Made by a program: the position numbers and the translations under genes. Shown here piece after piece: positions 35,037 through 45,603 of a stretch of 64,000 nucleotides of DNA; position 1 is the stretch's first letter; every line of letters begins with the position of its first letter. This DNA is from Ameyamaea chiangmaiensis (GTDB taxonomy: Bacteria > Pseudomonadota > Alphaproteobacteria > Acetobacterales > Acetobacteraceae): positions 1 through 64,000 of the forward strand of contig NZ_BAPT01000013.1 in NCBI RefSeq assembly GCF_025995235.1, in the 5' to 3' direction. The notes under the pieces are model-generated. The model saw only the letters and a program-made list of their open reading frames with translations, was not told the origin of the DNA and made no database searches.

Positions 35037-35936
35037 ATGCGCCGTAAAATTCCCAGCAATTCCGCTCTCATGGCGTTCGAGGCATCGGCGCGTCATGGCA
35101 GCTTCGCACGCGCCGCGGACGAACTGGCACTCACCGAAGGAGCAATCAGCCGCCAGATCGGTCGGCTGGAGGCTTTCCTCGGCGTTACACTGTTCGAGCG
35201 CGTCGGCAACCGCGTCAGGCTTCTGCCGAGCGGGGAACGGTATGCCGCTCAGGTTCGCGAGTCTCTCGACCGGCTGGAGCGTGACAGCCAGTATCTGATG
35301 GGACAGCCCAGCGATGGCGCCAGCATCGATATCGCGACGATCCCGACTTTCGCCACGCGATGGCTCATTCCCCGCCTTGGACGATTTCAGGAGCGCCACC
35401 CCAACATCATTGTGCATCTTGCCGAACGAATGGAGCCATTTGTGCTCGCAGGAAGCGGCTTCGACGCCGCGATCCATTTCGAGCATCCCGCGTGGACTGG
35501 TATGAGAACGCACCGGTTGCTGCACGAGACGCTGGTGCCCGTCTGCCATCCGACTCTTCTCAACAAAGGCGCAGACGCGGCATCTCTCGACCGCCTGCCA
35601 CGTCTGCACCGCCGCCAGAACCCGGATGCCTGGCAGCGTTATGCACAGGAGACCGGAATCACGCTGACCAATCCCGCGATCGGCCCATGCTACGACCTCC
35701 ACATCATGCTGATCGAGGCCGCACTGGCGGGACTTGGCGTCGCGCTGGTGCCGCGCCTCTATGTCGAGACGGAATTGGTGGAAGGTCGTCTGGTCGCGCC
35801 CTGGCCTGAAGGCCAGTCGATCTCCAAGACCTTCAGCCTGATCCTCCCAGAGCCGATCCGGTTGAGTGACGGTCCGATACAGGCGTTTGCGGATTGGCTG
35901 CTTTCGGAAGCGCACACTCTGCCCCGAGCCGGCTGA
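35037..35936 (+). CDS. LysR-family regulator (GcvA-like)
   Basis: 299 residues of the GcvA group (IPSNSALMAFEASARHGSFA; EGAISRQIGRLEAFLGVTLF). GGAGG precedes the ATG. It faces the EthD-like operon and should control it. Its convergent neighbour is the beta-lactamase gene; AmpR-type regulators are normally divergent from the lactamase, so a role there is less likely. Confidence 0.9.
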   Translation: MRRKIPSNSALMAFEASARHGSFARAADELALTEGAISRQIGRLEAFLGVTLFERVGNRVRLLPSGERYAAQVRESLDRLERDSQYLMGQPSDGASIDIATIPTFATRWLIPRLGRFQERHPNIIVHLAERMEPFVLAGSGFDAAIHFEHPAWTGMRTHRLLHETLVPVCHPTLLNKGADAASLDRLPRLHRRQNPDAWQRYAQETGITLTNPAIGPCYDLHIMLIEAALAGLGVALVPRLYVETELVEGRLVAPWPEGQSISKTFSLILPEPIRLSDGPIQAFADWLLSEAHTLPRAG

Positions 35937-35993
35937 GGTGGCGGCTTGCTCGATCGACAGCGGCCGTTCCGCCGCCGCTGGCAGGCCGTTCGA

Positions 35994-36878
35994 TTATGCG
36001 TTTCTCGTAACGATGCGTGCTACATCGGCCAAAACGGCTTCCTGTTCCGCAACGGAACCATGTGCCTTGCCGAGATAGGCCGCGACGACGATGGGAGGGC
36101 GATCGGGTGGAAAGATCACCCCGATATCGTTGGTCGCGATTCCTTCCCACGTCCCGGGCTTGTTCGCGATCCGCCACCCCGCCGGCAAACCGGCCCGCAG
36201 GCGCTGTGCGGCCGCATCTCTGGACGCCATCATCCACTCGGTCAGGTGCGCTCGCAACGTCGGCGACAGAGCGGAGCCGAGCACGATGCGTTGCAGTGTG
36301 CCCACCATCGCGCGCGGCGAAGTCGTGTCGTGCGTTTCTCCGGGCTTGACGATATTGAGAGCCAGTTCGGTCTTGTTGATACGGGTCGTGTGATCACCTA
36401 TTGAGCGCAGATAGGCGGTCAATGCAGAAGGTCCGCCGAAGCTGGCCATCAGCAGATTTGCCGCAGTGCTGTCGCTGACAATTGCTGCCGCTTCGCAGAG
36501 CTGCTCGACTGTCATGCCGTCAGCAAGGTGCGGTTTAGTCGCCTTGAAAGGCATGACCAGATCCTTTTCGCTGAAGAAGACTCTTCGGTCCAGCTTCTCT
36601 TCTCCGCGATCAACGCGAGCGAGCGTGAACGCGATAGCCAGAGCCTTGAACGTGCTGCACAGAGCGAAGCGTTCATCGAGACGGTTCCCAACTACCTGAC
36701 CGGTCGCGGTGTCCAGGACGGCAACGCCAAGATGGCCACCACTGCGAATTTCGAGTTCCCTGAGCCGGTCTTCGACAATGCTTCGGCCGTCATCTGCGCG
36801 AGCGCCGCGCCCGAACAACCAGGGTAATGCAATGAGTGGGGTCAGAAATGTAGTCCGCCGTGTGTAGATTCGATTCAT
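35994..36878 (-). CDS. class A beta-lactamase, atypical active-site motifs
   Basis: 294 residues. The N-terminus has a twin-arginine-like signal (YTRRTTFLTPLIALPWLFG). The serine motif is CSTFK (Ser75, Lys78); the omega-loop Glu171 and Asn175 are in KTELALN; and DTTSP follows. The second motif reads SDS (135-137) instead of the usual SDN, and the third reads KPG (240-242) instead of KTG/KSG. The general base and nucleophile are intact, so hydrolysis of beta-lactams in the periplasm is likely, but substrate range may be unusual. Convergent to the LysR gene; the gene has its own upstream region. Confidence 0.85.
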   Translation of the reverse strand: MNRIYTRRTTFLTPLIALPWLFGRGARADDGRSIVEDRLRELEIRSGGHLGVAVLDTATGQVVGNRLDERFALCSTFKALAIAFTLARVDRGEEKLDRRVFFSEKDLVMPFKATKPHLADGMTVEQLCEAAAIVSDSTAANLLMASFGGPSALTAYLRSIGDHTTRINKTELALNIVKPGETHDTTSPRAMVGTLQRIVLGSALSPTLRAHLTEWMMASRDAAAQRLRAGLPAGWRIANKPGTWEGIATNDIGVIFPPDRPPIVVAAYLGKAHGSVAEQEAVLADVARIVTRNA

Positions 36879-37091
36879 TTTGCCTTTACGTCCTCCATAC
36901 CTTTAAGTTTCTATCTTTTTGACCCATGCATCAGGTTGCCCATCGAGATCGATGCAGCTTTTTAGGCTGGATTATTACAAAATCGTGGGCGTGTCCTGAC
37001 ACTAGTCAGTATCCTCGCCTTGATCGCCGCCACGCACCCGGCGGGATGCGACGCCAAAGAATTTGAGGTTATGAGATATGAAAGCTTGCGG

Positions 37092-37529
37092 TCATTCACC
37101 GTACTTCAAGTGGATGAGAGGGTAAGGTTTACCTTGCCCGTCGAGCGGCGAACGACCGGCGCGCCTGAAGCCCATTTTTTCATAGAAGCCGATCGCCTGA
37201 CTGTTCTGCTCATTGACGTCGGTTGTCATTTTAGGATGAAGTGCAAGGCCGTGACGTACCAGTGCGGCACCAATTCCGGCTCCTCGACATGCGGGATCGA
37301 CGAACAGCGCCTCCATGTGTCCCTTGTCGATCACCATGAAGGCTAGCGGATAGTCATTAGCATCCACGGCAAGCCACAGCGGCGCTTGGGGCAGAAAGCC
37401 ACGCACCATCTCTTCTATGGAAAGTCGATCCTCCGGCGAGAGAAAGTCATGCGTTGCATCAACCGCGCCACGCCAGATTTCCACTGTGCGATCGCCCTCG
37501 TCGGGGCGGGAGCGTCTAATTGTGGTCAT
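37092..37529 (-). CDS. GNAT-family acetyltransferase (YjaB-like)
   Basis: 145 residues with the acetyl-CoA site in EALFVDPACRGAGIGAALVR and the usual C-terminal NEQNSQAIGFYEKMGFRRAG. Resembles YjaB/PhnO-type GNAT proteins that acetylate small amines. GAGGAAGG lies before ATG 37529. Single-gene unit between the beta-lactamase gene and a broken VOC gene. Confidence 0.86.
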   Translation of the reverse strand: MTTIRRSRPDEGDRTVEIWRGAVDATHDFLSPEDRLSIEEMVRGFLPQAPLWLAVDANDYPLAFMVIDKGHMEALFVDPACRGAGIGAALVRHGLALHPKMTTDVNEQNSQAIGFYEKMGFRRAGRSPLDGQGKPYPLIHLKYGE

Positions 37530-37586
37530 TGTCCCTTCCTCATTCATTTGCCGGAAACAAGGGAGCTCCGCAGAGGCATTGCTCCG

Positions 37587-37967
37587 TCAGGCATGCAAAT
37601 CAGCTCGCTGGATCACCACCATACAGTCATCGGGGTCTTCAAAGGTTCGGCCTGAGTGATCCCAATAGGGGTTGAGCGCCGCTGAACCCGGCTCCTTTCA
37701 TTCTTTCGACGGCAACCTGCCATTCTGTAGGGTCAGGAAGGTAGAACACGAGGAGATTGTCTCGTGTCGGTGCGCGACCTGCGGTATGTCCATGCGCCTT
37801 CGTGAACTCGAAATGATAAGGTGCGCCTGCATGTCCGAGCATCACGCCGTCGAAACCATCGTGGTCCTCAATTCGATGCAAAATTTCCAGCCCGAGGACG
37901 TCTCCATAAAAACGAATAAGCGCTTCTACATCGTCGGTGGGACCGGCGACGCGTGGCTTGGGGGAGC
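37587..37967 (-). pseudogene. VOC-family (glyoxalase/bleomycin-resistance type) protein, frameshifted
   Basis: The central reading frame encodes VAGPTDDVEALIRFYGDVLG, LHRIEDHDGFDGVML, then HFEFTKAHGHTAGRAPTRDN, a clear VOC fold. The N-terminal ATG at 37967 is in another frame, separated by a run of C residues. The natural C-terminus (ALNPYWDHSGRTFEDPDDCM) is in a third frame after the GAGFSG segment. So two frameshifts break an otherwise recognisable gene. Sequencing error is a possible alternative for either. Confidence 0.7.
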
Positions 37968-38098
37968 CATTAGAAGTTTCCGATAATGCTGGCTGGCGAC
38001 CGGAACATAAGGCGCGCTACAGTCGTGATTAAGAAAAGCCATCTGCGAGGCGACGATGGCTACGCTGCTCGTTACTTTCCGACTTTTGGTTTTCTGGA

Positions 38099-38560
38099 TC
38101 ATGTTCTGGACGACACTTCGAGAGCATCGTCGCCACTGCCGATACTGAATGCTATTTCCTGCCCGAATGACAATTCAAGCGTGTTGCCATCCGGGTCAGA
38201 GATATACGTCCAGAGGCCGACCGGCGGCCCATCATTGCGCGGGGCAGACCGCAGGATGCCGCGGCGCTCAGCTTCGGCCGCACGGCGCGAGACATCTTCC
38301 GGCTTGGCACACGCAATGCCTATGTGACCGAATGGTCCGAGTGGCGTATCATTCAAATTAGTAGATGCAACGAGGACAAGCGCGAACGGGCGCGAGCCAT
38401 CCGCCATCCACGCGACCTCTTCGATATCGCCGCCTACGGTTCGGCGATGAATTACCTGAAGATCGGCAAATTCCTGATAGAAGGCGATACTCTTATCGAG
38501 ATCGCGCACGACCAGCGCTACGTGGGACAATCCTAGATCTGTTTCGGGCGACCGGATCAT
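38099..38560 (-). CDS. VOC-family protein (glyoxalase/dioxygenase-like)
   Basis: 153 residues with a vicinal-oxygen-chelate fold: LGLSHVALVVRDLDKSIAFY, GPFGHIGIACAKPEDV and YISDPDGNTLELSFG. The histidines and glutamate needed for metal binding are present (SHVAL, GHIGI, LELS). Reaction unknown; relatives include glyoxalases and ring-cleaving dioxygenases. GGAGAA precedes the ATG. Divergent from a LysR gene at 38633, its probable regulator. Confidence 0.86.
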   Translation of the reverse strand: MIRSPETDLGLSHVALVVRDLDKSIAFYQEFADLQVIHRRTVGGDIEEVAWMADGSRPFALVLVASTNLNDTPLGPFGHIGIACAKPEDVSRRAAEAERRGILRSAPRNDGPPVGLWTYISDPDGNTLELSFGQEIAFSIGSGDDALEVSSRT

Positions 38561-38632
38561 GTTCAATTCTCCTTTCCCCTCAATTTGCACCATTGACAGA
38601 TCGAATGAAAATCGAAGATTGATATACAAATC

Positions 38633-39559
38633 ATGCAGGATACGAATAACTTCCATCCATCCGATTTCGGTTTGCTGCCGTTCCTCGAGGCGCTGATTGA
38701 GGAGCGACATGTCTCGCGCGCAGCCTTGCGGCTCAACCGTTCGCAGCCGGCGGTCAGCCACGCTCTGGCGAGGTTAAGGGACATCTTCAACGATCCGCTG
38801 CTGGTGAGAGGCGAAGGCGGCCTGCAGCCAACAGCGCGGGCGCTTCAACTCGCTGAGCCACTGGGTGAGGCCCTTGCGCTGATGCGCTCCATGGTAGCCC
38901 AGCCGTCCTTCAACACGGAGCAGTGCCACCGCCATTTTCGTCTTTCTCTGTCGGACTATGGAGCGGCAATCCTCCTGCCTACCCTCGTATCGCGACTTCG
39001 AAAGTCGGCACCGTTGGTCGACCTTTCCATCGTATCATACGGCAGGGAACGCGCGCTTGCCGCGCTGATAGACGGGGAGATTGATCTGGCGGTTGGGGTA
39101 TATCCCATCCTCAAGCAGGCTAGGCACGCCGACCTCAGAAGTGCACTGCTCTTTGAAGAGACGTTTGCTTGCCTGTTGAATGAATCGAGCGGGTGTGGCG
39201 CGCTTTCCTTCGATGATTACCTCGCCCGTCCGCATGTACGGGTTAGTGTTGCATTGCAAGACGACAGTGAGGTCGACGACGCGCTTGCACGCCTTGGTTA
39301 CAAGCGCCGCATCGCAGTCCAGCTTCCGCATTGGTCTGCCGCACCCGACCTTGTCAGGGGAAGCGATCTCGTGCTGACCGCAGCGAAGCGTAGCATTGAG
39401 CATCTGGGAAGGGGAGGCCTCCAGTGCAGCGCACTACCGTTCCAGCTGAGCAGCTTTCCATTCGTCCAGACATGGCATCGCCGTCGCGAAAAGGATGCCC
39501 CGCATAGATGGCTCCGAGAGGAAATCGCCGCAATAGCCGGTGCCGAGGGGCGGAGGTAG
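38633..39559 (+). CDS. LysR-family regulator (NodD/LeuO-like group)
   Basis: 308 residues. Begins with FHPSDFGLLPFLEALIEERH and SRAALRLNRSQPAVSHALAR, then FNDPLLVRGEGGLQPTARA, as in the NodD/SyrM-like LysR branch. Divergent from the VOC gene over a 72-bp gap. Effector unknown. Confidence 0.88.
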   Translation: MQDTNNFHPSDFGLLPFLEALIEERHVSRAALRLNRSQPAVSHALARLRDIFNDPLLVRGEGGLQPTARALQLAEPLGEALALMRSMVAQPSFNTEQCHRHFRLSLSDYGAAILLPTLVSRLRKSAPLVDLSIVSYGRERALAALIDGEIDLAVGVYPILKQARHADLRSALLFEETFACLLNESSGCGALSFDDYLARPHVRVSVALQDDSEVDDALARLGYKRRIAVQLPHWSAAPDLVRGSDLVLTAAKRSIEHLGRGGLQCSALPFQLSSFPFVQTWHRRREKDAPHRWLREEIAAIAGAEGRR

Positions 39560-39617
39560 TATCCGGGCAGTCATCGAGCACCGTGAGCCTTGGCAGCAGG
39601 GACGTGCGTGGCACCGT

Positions 39618-40505
39618 TCACCGTGTCGGCAATTGGCCAGCCACGCCTGGATTTTCGATCGTAGCCTTGAGGATGTGCGCGAGATCCTGGGCGGCTTCTG
39701 GCAGATGATCCTGCTTCAACATCCGCAACTCAAGTGGCGGCAGTGCCGGCAAGCAATTGTCCAGCCGGCGTATTCCGGGTGGCACGCCATGGGCTGTGCG
39801 CACGGTGACGCCCAATCCAAACCGTAAGGCAGCCCAAACACCGGGCAGGCTGGGGGTGGTAAGTGAAAGGCGCCATCGGATGTCAGCCTCATCAAGCGAG
39901 CGAAGTGCTGCCTGCCGGAACAGGCAGGGATGATCAAAGAGCACAAGCGGAAGAGTGCCAGAGACATCGCGAAGCGGTTCACTGTCTTCATCTTTGGAAA
40001 ACCACAACATCGGCATCGTCGCCAGGAGTTCCCCATTTCTCGGACGATCCATGCCTGCGAAGGCGAGAGCAAGATCGAGCCGCCCGGACTTTACTTCGTC
40101 TTCGAGTGCGTAGTTTCTGCCTGCACGAACCGCGACGTGCACGTTCGGTCGTTTCTGCGAGAAGGTCGCGAGAGCACTGGGCATGACGTCCTCGAAGAAA
40201 TCCTGCGGCAGGCCCAGGCGGATGGTTGGGGGTGCCACCGATGCACCCAACGCCATGGCTGCCTCATCATGCATGGCTACAATCCGACGGGCGTAAGTGA
40301 GGAGAGTGTCGCCTGCTTCCGTTGGCGCCAATCCGCGGCCGCGCCGGTGGAACAGGGCATGACCTGCCTGCTCTTCGAGGCGCTTCAGCTGCATACTGAC
40401 AGCTGACTGCGATCTGCCGAGATGTAGAGCGGCGCGCGCGAAACTGCCGAGGTCGGTGCCCACGATCATCGTACGCAGCGCTTCAATGTCGAACTGTGGC
40501 ACCAT
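39618..40505 (-). CDS. LysR-family transcriptional regulator
   Basis: 295 residues: FDIEALRTMIVGTDLGSFAR and SAVSMQLKRLEEQAGHALFH. AAGGAA lies before the ATG. It faces the beta-hydroxyacid dehydrogenase gene over a 91-bp gap with a palindrome, its likely target, and converges with the LysR gene at 38633. Confidence 0.88.
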   Translation of the reverse strand: MVPQFDIEALRTMIVGTDLGSFARAALHLGRSQSAVSMQLKRLEEQAGHALFHRRGRGLAPTEAGDTLLTYARRIVAMHDEAAMALGASVAPPTIRLGLPQDFFEDVMPSALATFSQKRPNVHVAVRAGRNYALEDEVKSGRLDLALAFAGMDRPRNGELLATMPMLWFSKDEDSEPLRDVSGTLPLVLFDHPCLFRQAALRSLDEADIRWRLSLTTPSLPGVWAALRFGLGVTVRTAHGVPPGIRRLDNCLPALPPLELRMLKQDHLPEAAQDLAHILKATIENPGVAGQLPTR

Positions 40506-40540
40506 CTACCCGATTCCTTGAAGTTGGAATTCAAACTTAT

Positions 40541-40556
40541 CAAATTTTCGAATTTG
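40541..40556. promoter_or_regulatory. palindrome between LysR and dehydrogenase genes
   Basis: CAAATT - TTCG - AATTTG is a perfect 6-bp inverted repeat with a 4-base spacer in the divergent intergenic region, 41 bp before the dehydrogenase start. A plausible LysR site. Confidence 0.45.
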
Positions 40557-40596
40557 TTAGGATGGATTAATCTCCTGAGAAAACAGGAGACACAGG

Positions 40597-41517
40597 ATGA
40601 ATAATTCGACGTCGATCGGGTTCATTGGGCTAGGCACAATGGGATTGCCGATGGCTTTGAATCTCGTCCGAGCGGGAACGAAACTGATCGTGTGGAACCG
40701 TTCTGCCGAGCGTTGCGGGCCGCTGGTGGGACTCGGCGCGATCGCGCCACCCAGCGCTGCCGATGTATTTGAACAATCCGAGACGATTATCCTGATGCTT
40801 GCCGACGAGGCCGCTACCGACGCCGTGCTTGGCCGCGGATTACCCGATTTTACCCAACGTGTGGCCGGACGCCGGATCGTCGCGATGGGCACGGTGCGGC
40901 CCGGCTACTCATTTGCGTTGGCAAATGAGATCAAGAAGGCCGGCGGGCGCTATGTGGAGGCACCAGTCTCGGGGTCGCGCAAGCCTGCGGAGGCCGGTGA
41001 ACTTGTGGGGATGCTGGCGGGGGAGAAAGAGGACCTGGCCGAAATACGGCCTCTATTCGAACCGCTTTGTCGGGAAGTCTTCGATTGTGGCCCGGCACCC
41101 AACGCTCTGCGCATGAAGCTCGCGGTTAACGTGTTTCTGATCACCATGGTGACTGGGCTCGCCGAGGCGGCGCATTTTGCCGAGCGGCACGGTCTCGATC
41201 TGAACCGTTTCATCACAATTCTTGACGCCGGCCCGATGGCGAGCGACGTGTCGCGGATCAAGGCTGCGAAGGTGGTACGTCGAGATTTCGAGCGTCAGGC
41301 AGGGATTTCCGACGTTCTGAAGAACAGCCGCCTCGTCATTGAAGCCGCCCGGGAGGCAGCCATAGCCTCGCCTCAGATGGACGCCTGCCTAACGCTTTAC
41401 TCAGAGACGGAAGCCTTGGGCTTTGGCGGTGACGATATGATCGCTGTCGTCCGAGCAATCGAAGAGCGAACCACAGCGATTTCGCTAGCGAAAAGAGCCG
41501 AGAGAAGGCGTGAATGA
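40597..41517 (+). CDS. NAD(P)-dependent beta-hydroxyacid dehydrogenase (3-hydroxyisobutyrate dehydrogenase-like)
   Basis: 306 residues. Rossmann motif GFIGLGTMGLPMALNLVRAG at the N-terminus, substrate-binding APVSGSRKPAEAGELVGMLA and the catalytic lysine in RMKLAVNVFL. Family members oxidise 3-hydroxyisobutyrate, tartronate semialdehyde or related acids, or act as imine/succinic semialdehyde reductases. AGGAG precedes the ATG. Followed by an overlapping LysR gene on the same strand. Confidence 0.9.
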   Translation: MNNSTSIGFIGLGTMGLPMALNLVRAGTKLIVWNRSAERCGPLVGLGAIAPPSAADVFEQSETIILMLADEAATDAVLGRGLPDFTQRVAGRRIVAMGTVRPGYSFALANEIKKAGGRYVEAPVSGSRKPAEAGELVGMLAGEKEDLAEIRPLFEPLCREVFDCGPAPNALRMKLAVNVFLITMVTGLAEAAHFAERHGLDLNRFITILDAGPMASDVSRIKAAKVVRRDFERQAGISDVLKNSRLVIEAAREAAIASPQMDACLTLYSETEALGFGGDDMIAVVRAIEERTTAISLAKRAERRRE

Positions 41518-42469
41518 AGATCGGATGGACGTGCCAGACCTCACGCTAGATCTTCGGTACCTTCGTTGCGCTATCGCGGCCGCCGCGCACGGTAGTTTCC
41601 GGCAGACGGCACTTGCGCTGGATACATCACAATCCACGGTAACGCGCCGCATCCAACTTCTCGAACACCGCTTGGGTTTCACGCTGTTCGTTCGAGATAG
41701 ACGAGGGGTGCGGTTAACGCATGCGGGCGATAATTTCCTCAAAGAGGCAGCGCCCGGAATCGATCAACTTCGTCGTGCCGTCCGTTTGGCTTCATCAAAG
41801 GGTGAATTGCATAACAGCATGCTGCGCATCGGTATTCTCGCTTCCCTGGCTACGGGATTCCTGCATCTCGCGCTCAAGGAAGTGAGACGTCGGCATCCGA
41901 AGATTAAGATCATATTGCACGAAGGGACAGCAGAGAAAAATCTGGACAGGTTGACGAAAGGAGACTTGGATATCGCCTTCGTTGCGGGACTGCCTCAGTT
42001 GCCCCGTCATAAGAGCGAAATATTATGGCGAGAACGCATTTTTGCTGTCCTACCTGATTCTCATTCTCTGGCGATTAAATCAGAACTCTCTTGGGAGGAC
42101 ATTCGCTCGGAGACGTTCATCCTCAGCAGTAATGGGTCCGGGCCAGATGTCCTTGATCTTCTCGTCCGAAAAATCGGGCAGATGGGGTTCAGGCCCAGAA
42201 TCGAGGTACATCATGTTGCCAGGGAAAATCTCATAAATCTGGTGGCTATGGGCTACGGAGCAACTGTGGCAAGCGCGTCAGCTCTTGGGTTGTCGGTTAA
42301 AGGCGTAGTTTTTCGGCCAATCGCTCACGACCCCGAGGATGTGCCGTGGAGTGCCGTATGGTCAGAAGCCAAAGAAAACCCTGCCGCTTTTGGATTTCTG
42401 GAGATCGTACGATCTATTGCTGCTGTTGAGCATTGCGCGCCTTTGCAAATCCTCGATCCGACGCCATGA
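41510..42469 (+). CDS. LysR-family transcriptional regulator
   Basis: 319 residues. LDLRYLRCAIAAAAHGSFRQ and SQSTVTRRIQLLEHRLGFTL form the DNA-binding domain. The start is GTG 41510, overlapping the dehydrogenase end by 8 bp; ATG 41525 is an alternative. It is the second regulator beside the dehydrogenase gene. Base composition is more AT-rich than the Trb operon that follows, and its 3' end meets the DUF2274 gene tail to tail, marking the boundary of cargo and transfer regions. Confidence 0.87.
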   Translation: MNEDRMDVPDLTLDLRYLRCAIAAAAHGSFRQTALALDTSQSTVTRRIQLLEHRLGFTLFVRDRRGVRLTHAGDNFLKEAAPGIDQLRRAVRLASSKGELHNSMLRIGILASLATGFLHLALKEVRRRHPKIKIILHEGTAEKNLDRLTKGDLDIAFVAGLPQLPRHKSEILWRERIFAVLPDSHSLAIKSELSWEDIRSETFILSSNGSGPDVLDLLVRKIGQMGFRPRIEVHHVARENLINLVAMGYGATVASASALGLSVKGVVFRPIAHDPEDVPWSAVWSEAKENPAAFGFLEIVRSIAAVEHCAPLQILDPTP

Positions 42470-42641
42470 ACCGCTCCAGCATGGGGACGATCAGGCGAAC
42501 GGGATCGGCGGCGGGCTGCCCCGCTTCGCGGGCGAGGATGTCGGCATAGGCGGCAAGGTCGCGGTGCAGGCCGGCGGGCAATTCCAGGGTCACCTTGACC
42601 GGCTTGTCGTCGGCGAGCGGCCCGAGTTTCAGTTTCGCCAT
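42414..42641 (-). CDS. DUF2274 protein at the end of the trb operon
   Basis: 75 residues: MAKLKLGPLADDKPVKVTLE then LHRDLAAYADILAREAGQPA, a CopG-like small protein of the DUF2274 family that regularly follows trbI in ICEs of alphaproteobacteria. Function unknown; a DNA-binding role is plausible. GGAGG lies before ATG 42641, which abuts the trbI stop. Confidence 0.85.
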   Translation of the reverse strand: MAKLKLGPLADDKPVKVTLELPAGLHRDLAAYADILAREAGQPAADPVRLIVPMLERFMASDRGFAKARNAQQQQ

Positions 42642-42642
42642 G

Positions 42643-43892
42643 TCAGCCTCCATAGGGTTCGAGGACGAGATCGCGGGTGACGATCACACGGACGGGGAAG
42701 CCCGGCCGGATCGTCAGCGTCGGCGCGATGTTGAGCTGGCGCTGGACGATCTGCTGGCCGGTCTGGCTGATGCTGTTCGACGCGCCGTTGCGGAGCGCAC
42801 GCACGATGTCGCTCTCGCCACTCGACGAACCGGATTCGGCGCCGACGCTGAGCAGCGTGGAGAGCGCGGCGGCCTTGAATAGCTCGCCCCAATGGTAATC
42901 GACGCCATCCTCCAGTCCGGCATAGCCTTCGGCGTCTGCGCCGGGCTGGCGTTCCAGCACGATGCTGCGGCCGTTCGGGAAGATCATGCGGTTCCAGACG
43001 AGCAGGACGCGGCGCTGCCCGAAGCCGACGCCGCTGTCATATTGACCGATGACCCGCGTGCCCTGCGGCACGAGCAGGATCTTGCCGGTAGGGCTGTCAT
43101 AGACGTTTTCCGTCACCTGCGCGGTGATCTGGCCGGGCAGGTCGGAGCGAATGCCGGTGATGAGCGCGGCGGAAATCACCGCGCCGGCCTGAAGCACGTT
43201 CGCCGATGCGGGTGCGGCGACGCGATCCGGTGAGACGGTGCGCTTGTCCGGCGTCTGGTTGAGGAAGGCAAGCTGGCGATCCTGCGCCGATGGCGTCGCG
43301 GGCTGCGGCGCGAGGCCCAGGCTGGCCAGATCGGTCGAGGGCAAGGCCGTCGCGGCAGGCGTGGCCGCGGTGTTCGCGGGCCGCGTCTCGGTGGACGCGA
43401 ACAGCTTCGCATTGCGCGCCGCTTCCCGCTCCTGTGCCTGACGCTGTTCTTCCGGGGTTGGTCCGACCGGCCCGGAGGGCGTGGCGATCCCCGGCATCGG
43501 CACGGGCTGGCCTGCGTTTTGCGCGCTCAGGATAGGCCGGCCGAGATCGCCGGGCAGCGGCGGGCCGAGTTTGGGCACGCCGCTATAATCCTTCGGCAGG
43601 CCGGCCAGCCCGTCCGGCGTGGTGCGGTTGTCAGTGGAAATCAGTTCCTGGCCCTGATCGCCGCCATGCCGGGTCTGGAGCGCATAGACGAGCGCGCCGC
43701 CGACGCCGACACTGGCTGCGAGGCTCAAGCCCGCCAGCACTTTGCGCGACAGGCGGGTGACACGCGGCGGTTCGGGACGCAACCGCATCGGCGCGACCGG
43801 CTCGCCGGTCAGCGGCCGGGCGTCATCACCTGCCTCTGGCGCAGGGGCCGCATCGGGCTTGCTCCCTTCCTCCTTCTCGGGATGTTCCTCGC

Positions 43893-43896
<4 letters not shown>
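42643..43896 (-). CDS. trbI: conjugal transfer protein TrbI (VirB10-like)
   Basis: 417 residues. A single N-terminal membrane helix (VLAGLSLAASVGVGGALVYA), a long proline-rich stretch spanning the periplasm, and the C-terminal VirB10 domain (GTRVIGQYDSGVGFGQRRVL; LVWNRMIFPNGRSIVLERQP). It links inner and outer membrane parts of the mating channel. Overlaps trbG by ATGA. Full length. Confidence 0.94.
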
Positions 43897-44917
<1,021 letters not shown>

Positions 44918-44921
<4 letters not shown>

Positions 44922-45601
44922 TGTCCAAGCTCCTTCGACCAGTTGATGGCGTTGATGTAGATTCCGAGCGGGTTCTTCCTGAGCGTGTCGGCGTCGCGCG
45001 GCGACTGGACGGCGACGGTCACGATCGCCGACCAGCGCTCGGTCGAGGCGAGCGATCCGTCCTGATAGCGGCGCTCGATCCAGGCGATGCGGAAGCTCGA
45101 TGGCGAGGCGCGGATGACGCTCGACACCTCGATCGCGATCTGTTGCCTGCCGACCTTGGCGAAAGGATCGTTGGCGCGGGCGTAGTCGTTCAGCGCCAGC
45201 GCGCCGGCCTGCGTGGTGAAGTCATAGGCGCGCAGCCAGTTCTGCCGCACGATGATTGCGTCGGCCGGGATCGAGCGGACCTGCTCGATGAAGCGCGCGA
45301 GGTAGAAAGCGATCTGCGCGTCGTTGGGCTGATAGTCGGCGGTGGCGGGCGCGATGGCTTGCGCCTGGCCGAGCTTATCGACCTGAACCACCCAGGGCAC
45401 GATCGAACCGTTCATCGACTGCCAGAACAGCGCGCCCGATAATCCAGCAGAGAGCGCCAAAGAGCCGAAGGCCATGAGGCGCCAGTTCTTCGCCTGTACG
45501 CGAGCGGAGCCGATGCGGTCGTCCCAGATCTGGGCGGCGCGGTGGTAGGGCGTCTCAGGTTCGGGGGATTTGCCGTAATGGGTGGATGGTCGCTTGAACA
45601 T
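44918..45601 (-). CDS. trbF: conjugal transfer protein TrbF (VirB8-like)
   Basis: 227 residues. One N-terminal membrane helix (RLMAFGSLALSAGLSGALFW) and a periplasmic VirB8-like domain (DAIIVRQNWLRAYDFTTQAG; LRKNPLGIYINAINWSKEL). Assembly factor of the mating channel. Starts at ATG 45601, overlapping nothing essential; the trbL stop is 2 bp away. Confidence 0.92.
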
Positions 45602-45603
45602 GG

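Noticed and set aside
35037..36878. AmpR-type control of the beta-lactamase by the neighbouring LysR
   Set aside because: The genes are convergent, and the LysR protein faces a different operon over a proper intergenic gap.
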